NCBI RefSeq assembly: GCF_039545055.1
Contig: NZ_BAABRP010000001.1
Location: 418,501 to 482,500, forward strand
Direction: 5' to 3'
Length of the DNA: 64,000 nucleotides
Source of the DNA: Deinococcus carri
GTDB lineage: Bacteria; Deinococcota; Deinococci; Deinococcales; Deinococcaceae
Shown here one piece after another: positions 53,987 through 64,000 of this stretch (position 1 is its first letter; the number at the start of each line of letters is the position of its first letter). The position numbers and the translations under genes were made by a program. The notes beneath the pieces were generated by a model. That model saw only the letters and a list, made by a program, of their open reading frames with translations, had not been told where the DNA came from and made no database searches.

Positions 53987-54000
53987 TGCTCTAAACCAGG

Positions 54001-54035
54001 GAGGCGGGGAACGGGATGGCACCGTTCCCCGCCTC
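54001..54035 (+). terminator. 14-bp perfect hairpin after the sugar ATPase gene
   Basis: GAGGCGGGGAACGG (54001-54014) pairs perfectly with 54022-54035 over a 7-base loop, 15 bases after the stop codon. No T-run follows, so it may stop transcription weakly or protect the mRNA end. Confidence 0.6.
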
Positions 54036-54153
54036 CTCATGTCGCCCACCTTTACCTGCCCTTTAACGGGGAGTAGAGTGGCGCATCACTTCAACCTTCC
54101 GGCTTCCGGCGACAGGCCGGGGTGCCGGAACAGGCCGTACCGGAGGAACCCGC

Positions 54154-54912
<759 letters not shown>

Positions 54913-54930
54913 GGCTCCCCGTCCCCTGAT

Positions 54931-54960
54931 TCCCCGGTCGTGTGGCCGGGGATTTTCTTT
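54931..54960 (+). terminator. Terminator between binding protein and permease
   Basis: TCCCCGG (54931-54937) pairs with CCGGGGA (54946-54952), followed by TTTTCTTT. It should reduce permease expression relative to the binding protein. Confidence 0.8.
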
Positions 54961-55091
54961 GGCGGGGAGGTGGGGCGGACTGTCTCCCGATCCTCATGGA
55001 GGCGCTACCACCCGCAGGGCATCTGTGCCATCATCTGCCCAATGAAAAACCAGTGTGACTCACGTTTCACGGTCCTTCCCCCGAGGCGGGC

Positions 55092-55904
55092 GTGACCGTT
55101 CCGAAAACTGCGCCCCGGCAGCCGCTGGGGGGGCTGACCCTGCTGGGCTGGCTGGCCGGGGCCGCCCTGACCTTCTTCCTGCTGTTCTTCCTGATCACCG
55201 CCGTGTTGCGGCAGATGCCCGAACCTATCGGCTCCCGCGCGGGCCTGTTCGTGGAAGGGGCCAGGATGACCCTGCTGCTGACGGTGTTCAGCGGACTGCT
55301 GGGGCTGCTGATCGGGGTCGTGGTGGGCATCATGCGCACCAGTACCCTGTGGCTGGTGCGCGCCCCGGCCTCGCTGTTCATCTGGCTGATTCGCGGGACG
55401 CCCCTGCTGGTGCAGATTCTGTTTGCCTACAACGCCATTCCGCCCACGTTCTACGCGCCGGTTCAGGGCCTGTTGCGCGACCTGCACCTCAACGTCCCCG
55501 ATGAGTTCCTGCCCGCCGTGCTCGCGCTGTCGCTGAACGTCGGCGCGTACAACGCCGAGGTGATTCGCGCGGGCATTCTCGCCATTCCGCGCGGGCAGAC
55601 CGAGGCAGCGCGCAGCCTGGGCCTCAGCGGCGCGCAGACCATGCGGACGGTCGTGCTGCCGCAGGCGCTCAGGATCGTGGTGCCGCCCCTGGTCAACAAC
55701 CTGGTCGCGCTGCTCAAGGATTCCTCGCTCGCCTCCTCCATCGCCCTGCTCGAACTCACGCTCGCCGGGTCGCGTGTCACCAGCGAAACCTTCCAGCCGG
55801 TGCCCGTCCTGACGACCGTCGCGGCCGTTTACCTGGCCCTGACCACCGTGATGACCTTCTTTACCGACCAACTGGAAAAGCGGATCAAGATCGCGACGAG
55901 GTAG
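55092..55904 (+). CDS. Amino-acid ABC transporter permease
   Basis: The 270-residue permease has five to six spans and the HisM-type signature LSLNVGAYNAEVIRAGILAIPRGQTEAARSLGLSGAQTMRTVVLPQALRIVVPPLVNN, including the EAA loop that contacts the ATPase, preceded by FIWLIRGTPLLVQILFAY. It starts at a GTG with a GAGGCGG site. It should act with the binding protein just upstream and the ATPase at 59351-60136. Confidence 0.92.
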   Translation: MTVPKTAPRQPLGGLTLLGWLAGAALTFFLLFFLITAVLRQMPEPIGSRAGLFVEGARMTLLLTVFSGLLGLLIGVVVGIMRTSTLWLVRAPASLFIWLIRGTPLLVQILFAYNAIPPTFYAPVQGLLRDLHLNVPDEFLPAVLALSLNVGAYNAEVIRAGILAIPRGQTEAARSLGLSGAQTMRTVVLPQALRIVVPPLVNNLVALLKDSSLASSIALLELTLAGSRVTSETFQPVPVLTTVAAVYLALTTVMTFFTDQLEKRIKIATR

Positions 55905-55987
55905 CGGCCAGCCACCAGCTGCCAGCGAAACCCCCAGCCGACGCAGGGCTGGGGGTCTGTTTTGTCGGCTGCTGGGAGCTGGCCGCT
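55903..55987. terminator. Nested hairpin with terminator after the permease
   Basis: An outer 10-bp stem AGCGGCCAGC/GCTGGCCGCT (55903-55912 with 55978-55987) encloses a terminator stem CCCCCAGCC/GGCTGGGGG (55931-55939 with 55947-55955) followed by TCTGTTTT on the plus strand. It stops permease transcripts before the convergent TRAP genes. The outer part shares a 16-mer with the gaps after rseP and after the ABC ATPase. Confidence 0.75.
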
Positions 55988-55997
55988 GGAAGCTTTC

Positions 55998-58169
<2,172 letters not shown>

Positions 58170-58191
58170 AAGGTACTCATTTCCTTTCTCG

Positions 58192-58231
58192 AAAAGGGGG
58201 CCAGCCCGCACCTCTCACGGCGGCTGGCCCC
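58192..58231 (-). terminator. Terminator within the TAXI-TRAP operon
   Basis: On the minus strand GGGGCCAGCC pairs with GGCTGGCCCC (58222-58231 with 58197-58206) over a 15-base loop, followed by TTTT (58192-58195). It lies 24 bases after the stop of the binding protein and 28 bases before the permease start, so it would lower permease expression. Confidence 0.78.
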
Positions 58232-58255
58232 TCTGACCCAGGTGCTGGGGCCGTC

Positions 58256-59209
<954 letters not shown>

Positions 59210-59263
59210 GGTTTCCCTTCCGGCGACGCCTGGCGTCCCCCGTGTGTCTGGAGATGGTGATAA

Positions 59264-59284
59264 ATCTTAGCATGTCCTCATGCT
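59264..59284 (-). promoter_or_regulatory. Promoter and palindrome upstream of the TAXI-TRAP operon
   Basis: A TAAGAT -10 candidate (59264-59269, minus strand) adjoins a perfect palindrome AGCATG-TCCT-CATGCT (59269-59284) located in the spacer. The position suits a repressor or activator site. The divergent ABC ATPase promoter lies 55 bases away. Confidence 0.55.
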
Positions 59285-59350
59285 TGGAGGCGCTTCCATG
59301 CCTCACAGTGGTTCCGTCTGCGGCGGCATCCCAGCGTGTACACTCCGCGC

Positions 59351-60136
59351 ATGACCCAGACCAGCACCGCTGCCGCCTCCCTCAGCACGAGTGCCCCGGC
59401 GGCGCAGCCCATCATCGTCGCCCGCGATGTGCGCAAGCATTTCGGGGCGTTCGAGGCCCTGCGCGGCGTGAGCCTGACGGTCGGGCGCGGCGAGGTCGTG
59501 GTGATCATCGGCCCCTCGGGCAGCGGCAAGAGCACCTTTATCCGCACCCTCAACGCGCTCGACCCCCACGACGGCGGCACCATCGAGGTGGACGGCATCC
59601 CGCTCGACGGTGCCCGCCACCTCGACGAGATTCGCCGCGAGGTCGGGATGGTCTTTCAGAGCTTCAACCTCTTTCCGCACCTGACCGTGCTGGAGAACAT
59701 CACCCTCGCCCCCACGCGCGTGCGCAAGACCAGCAAGGCCGAGGCCGAGAAACGGGGCCTGGAACTGCTGCGCCGCGTCGGCATCGAGGAGCAGGCCCAC
59801 AAGTACCCCGCGCAGCTTTCGGGCGGCCAGCAGCAGCGCGTAGCCATCGCGCGCGCCCTGGCGATGGACCCCCAGATCATGCTCTTCGACGAACCCACCA
59901 GCGCCCTGGACCCCGAGATGATCAAGGAGGTGCTCGACGTGATGAAGGAACTCGCCCGCACCGGCATGACCATGCTGGTCGTGACCCACGAGATGGGCTT
60001 CGCGCGCGAGGTGGCCGACCGCATCCTCTTTTTCGACCAGGGCAACATCGTGGAGGACACCACCCCCGAGCAGTTCTACAACAACCCCCAGCACGAGCGG
60101 GCGCAGGCGTTCCTGAGCAAGATTCTGGGGCACTGA
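59351..60136 (+). CDS. Polar amino-acid ABC transporter ATPase
   Basis: The 261-residue ATPase is of the GlnQ/HisP type: Walker [42 protein letters not shown], signature [17 protein letters not shown], Walker [16 protein letters not shown], and H-loop [25 protein letters not shown]. It starts with a Thr/Ser/Ala-rich stretch of about 25 residues. The ATG at 59351 follows a TACACT box by 6 bases; the frame start at 59336 would overlap that box. Its permease and binding protein lie 3.4 to 5 kb upstream across the TRAP genes. Confidence 0.92.
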   Translation: MTQTSTAAASLSTSAPAAQPIIVARDVRKHFGAFEALRGVSLTVGRGEVVVIIGPSGSGKSTFIRTLNALDPHDGGTIEVDGIPLDGARHLDEIRREVGMVFQSFNLFPHLTVLENITLAPTRVRKTSKAEAEKRGLELLRRVGIEEQAHKYPAQLSGGQQQRVAIARALAMDPQIMLFDEPTSALDPEMIKEVLDVMKELARTGMTMLVVTHEMGFAREVADRILFFDQGNIVEDTTPEQFYNNPQHERAQAFLSKILGH

Positions 60137-60223
60137 GAAGGCGGTCAGTCGCCAGCTTCCAGCGGCCAGATGCCAGCAAGGCAGCTTCTGCTAACTGCTG
60201 GGAGCTGGTCGCTGGCCGCCGGC
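60137..60223. repeat. Word-type hairpin between convergent ATPase and MFS genes
   Basis: The gap holds GGCGGTCAGTCGCCAGC and the imperfect reverse complement GCTGGTCGCTGGCCGCC, plus the 16-mer AGCTTCCAGCGGCCAG (60154-60169) shared with two other intergenic hairpins. Confidence 0.6.
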
Positions 60224-61462
<1,239 letters not shown>

Positions 61463-61639
61463 CCGCGCATTATGGAGAGCGGCCGGAGCGGACCGGGCCG
61501 ATTCCGTTCCGAATGGAAAGACAGGGCGGGAGCGGTGTCCTTCTGCGGGCGTTCTGGCTGGGCAGCCCCGTTCCTGTTCGGCCCCCCAGACTGGCCCCGC
61601 TTTCCATTGTCGCCGGATCATCTGCGCTAGCCTGCGGCC

Positions 61640-62623
<984 letters not shown>

Positions 62624-62627
62624 GCGC

Positions 62628-63167
62628 GTGACCAGCCAGACCGACCCCATCCGCGTGGACTGGATCGACACGGCCCTCTGGCCCGGCCGCCTGGGTCTGA
62701 CCTTCGCCCCCGGCAAGAAGGGAGCCAGCGTGGTGCAGGCGGGGGTGACGCACGCCCGCGACCTCGCCGCCGACCTCGACCGCCTCGCGCAGCAGGGTGT
62801 GAACGTCCTCGCCCCCCTGATCGAGGCCCACGAGTTCGACCTGCTGGGCATCCCTGACTATGAGGCGCAGGCGGACGAGCGAGGGCTGACGATTCTCGCC
62901 TGCCCGATTCCCGACCGCGATGTTCCCGGCGACCTGGAGAACTTCAGCGCCTTTCTGGACGAGGTGATGGAGCAGCTTCTCGATGGGCGCGCGGTCGTGG
63001 TGCATTGCCGGGGGGGGCTGGGCCGCGCGGGCCTGACGGCCGCCTGCCTGCTGACCCAGGCGGGGATGCCGCCCGAACAGGCCCTCGAGCGCGTGCGGGG
63101 GGCGCGGCCCGGCACGGTCGAGACGGCGGCGCAGGAACACTTCGTGTATGATTTTGCCAGCCGCTGA
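62628..63167 (+). CDS. Dual-specificity-type protein phosphatase (CX5R)
   Basis: The 179-residue protein has AVVVHCRGGLGRAGLTAACLL with the CX5R catalytic loop, the general-acid loop CPIPDRDVP, and the start VDWIDTALWPGRLGLTFAPGKKG seen in CDKN3-like bacterial phosphatases. It should dephosphorylate a phosphorylated residue or small molecule; the substrate is unknown. It starts at a GTG 4 bases after the hemB stop, without an obvious ribosome site, so it is likely translated by coupling. Confidence 0.85.
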   Translation: MTSQTDPIRVDWIDTALWPGRLGLTFAPGKKGASVVQAGVTHARDLAADLDRLAQQGVNVLAPLIEAHEFDLLGIPDYEAQADERGLTILACPIPDRDVPGDLENFSAFLDEVMEQLLDGRAVVVHCRGGLGRAGLTAACLLTQAGMPPEQALERVRGARPGTVETAAQEHFVYDFASR

Positions 63168-63201
63168 CCGTGCGGTCAGGCCAGGGCCAGGAGGGTCGAG
63201 C

Positions 63202-63540
63202 ATGATCACTGTCGCCAACCGCATCTACGTGAACCCCGAGTACCACGACCAGTTCGAGGCCCGCTTCCGTGACCGCGCGGGGCTGGTGGACGGGATGCCC
63301 GGTTTCATCGCCAACCATGTCCTGCGCCCCCTGAAGGCGGGGGAGCCGTTCGTGGTCCTGACCTTCTGGGAAAGCCGCGAGGCCTTCGAGGCCTGGACGA
63401 ACAGTGACGCCTTCCGCCAGGGCCACGCCCGCAGCGGCAGCCTCCCCCGTGAGGCCTTCAGCGGTCCCAACGCGCTGGAGGTGCATGAGGTGGTGCAGAG
63501 CAGCGGCGTTCCCGCGTCTGCGCCCATCGCGCCTCACTAA
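63202..63540 (+). CDS. ABM-fold monooxygenase (antibiotic biosynthesis monooxygenase family)
   Basis: A 112-residue single-domain protein, ITVANRIYVNPEYHDQFEARFRDRAGLVDGMPGFIANHVLRPLKAGEPFVVLTFWESREAFEAWTNSDAFRQGHA, with the dimeric alpha-beta-barrel layout of ABM proteins. The conserved NxxxV and W positions resemble heme-degrading monooxygenases of the IsdG/HmoB group; cotranscription with hemB would fit a heme link but is not proof. A GGAGGG site lies before the ATG. Confidence 0.82.
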   Translation: MITVANRIYVNPEYHDQFEARFRDRAGLVDGMPGFIANHVLRPLKAGEPFVVLTFWESREAFEAWTNSDAFRQGHARSGSLPREAFSGPNALEVHEVVQSSGVPASAPIAPH

Positions 63541-63542
63541 AA

Positions 63543-63659
63543 CATTTGTCGCAAAAAGAACCCCTCTCCCCTTGCTTCGCAAGGCCCTCTCTGCTCCGCA
63601 GCTCTACGAGTCCCGCAAGGGGAGAGGGTCAAAAAATGACGCCATCTTGACGACAAGTG
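63543..63659 (+). repeat. Intergenic palindromic element, copy R9 (divergent)
   Basis: Its ends CATTTGTCG (63543-63551) and CGACAAGTG (63651-63659) pair in 8 of 9 positions. A perfect 14-bp stem CCCTCTCCCCTTGC (63562-63575 with 63615-63628) encloses the core CTCTCTGCTCCGCAGCT...AGTCC. Thus the core lies inside the stem loop here, while in other copies it lies beside the stems. Confidence 0.7.
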
Positions 63660-63746
63660 CTCTAAAGGTCAGGTCAGCCGTCCTGAATGATGCGGGGTTG
63701 ACCTGAATCGGGCAGAGCTGTCAGAAACGCGCCCTACACTGAGAAC

Positions 63747-64000
63747 ATGATGAAGGCCACGCTGACCTGCCTGGGCTGCGCCGCGCTCCTCGCCTCCTGT
63801 GCGCCCACCCTGACCGCGCCGACCCTGGGCCGTATCGTGAATGCCGGGACCGGGCAGGAGGGCGTCGTGACCTTTCAGCCAGGAACGCTGGGGAACTGGG
63901 GAGGCAGCGCGCGCGGGGGCGACAACGTGACGGTCCAGGTCGGGGGCCAGACCTACACGGGCCGGGCGGCGCTGCTTGATGTCGCCACGGTCTATCCCCG
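63747..64000 (+). CDS. Lipoprotein, truncated by the window end
   Basis: The frame is open from an ATG at 63747 to the end of the window. It begins with a lipobox signal (CLGCAALLASC, Cys18), followed by APTLTAPTLGRIVNAGTGQEGVVTFQPG and a Gly-rich stretch that looks like a beta-sandwich start. A TACACT box (63735-63740) lies 6 bases before the ATG. The rest of the gene is outside the window, so no function can be given. Confidence 0.75.
   Translation, partial: MMKATLTCLGCAALLASCAPTLTAPTLGRIVNAGTGQEGVVTFQPGTLGNWGGSARGGDNVTVQVGGQTYTGRAALLDVATVYP

Overview
The window looks like a chromosomal segment of a Deinococcus species. The evidence is the high GC content, the many genes that start 5 to 10 bases after a TANNNT -10 box with no Shine-Dalgarno (leaderless starts, known to dominate in Deinococcus), a near-canonical radiation/desiccation response motif (RDRM) in the gyrA promoter, and housekeeping proteins of Deinococcus-Thermus type. 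I saw no tRNA, rRNA, CRISPR array, transposase, integrase or phage gene. Gene density is high and both strands are used.

Layout. 0-9.8 kb: two unrelated ferredoxin/flavodoxin-NADP reductases, a Crp-family regulator, gyrA, a tyrosine phosphatase, three small roadblock/LC7-like proteins and a PIG-L deacetylase. 10-17 kb: gluQ, trpBA, a YciE-type ferritin-like protein, an MBL-fold hydrolase and a large lipoprotein. 17-22 kb: a leucine locus with an attenuator and five-Leu leader peptide, then leuC, two unrelated ORFs, leuD and leuB. 22-29.4 kb: a methyltransferase, a secreted amidase and five related secreted/lipoprotein genes with Ig-like or BsuPI-like domains. 29.4-36.6 kb: a PPC protein, argS, an alpha/beta hydrolase, an acyltransferase, tyrA, a secreted protein and a glycosyltransferase. 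36.7-43.6 kb (minus strand): the conserved block rpsB-tsf-pyrH-frr-cdsA-dxr-rseP, without uppS in its usual place. 43.6-48.4 kb: an APH(6)-like kinase, an esterase-like protein, uppP, a lipobox-bearing barnase-type RNase with its barstar, and a methyltransferase. 48.7-54 kb: tsaD, secA and an orphan MsmX/UgpC-type ATPase. 54-60 kb: an amino-acid ABC transporter whose binding protein and permease are separated from its ATPase by a divergent TAXI-TRAP transporter. 60-64 kb: an MFS permease, hemB, a second CX5R phosphatase, an ABM-fold monooxygenase and a lipoprotein cut by the window end.

The most striking feature outside genes is a dispersed family of intergenic elements, at least nine copies of about 115 to 255 bp. 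They share a conserved core, but the flanking stems are perfect palindromes whose sequence differs from copy to copy. Several copies start on the last base of a stop codon, and some are mosaics of two subtypes. A second kind of intergenic hairpin, built from short repeated words, follows several stop codons.

Functionally, the window joins translation and ribosome biogenesis (rpsB, tsf, frr, argS, gluQ, tsaD), envelope lipid and wall-carrier metabolism (cdsA, dxr, rseP, uppP, amidase), amino-acid synthesis (trp, leu, tyr), secretion (secA) and uptake (ABC, TRAP, MFS). No single previously undescribed multi-gene machine stands out beyond doubt. The best candidates are the covarying palindromic element family, the BsuPI/Ig-like secreted cluster and the roadblock trio.
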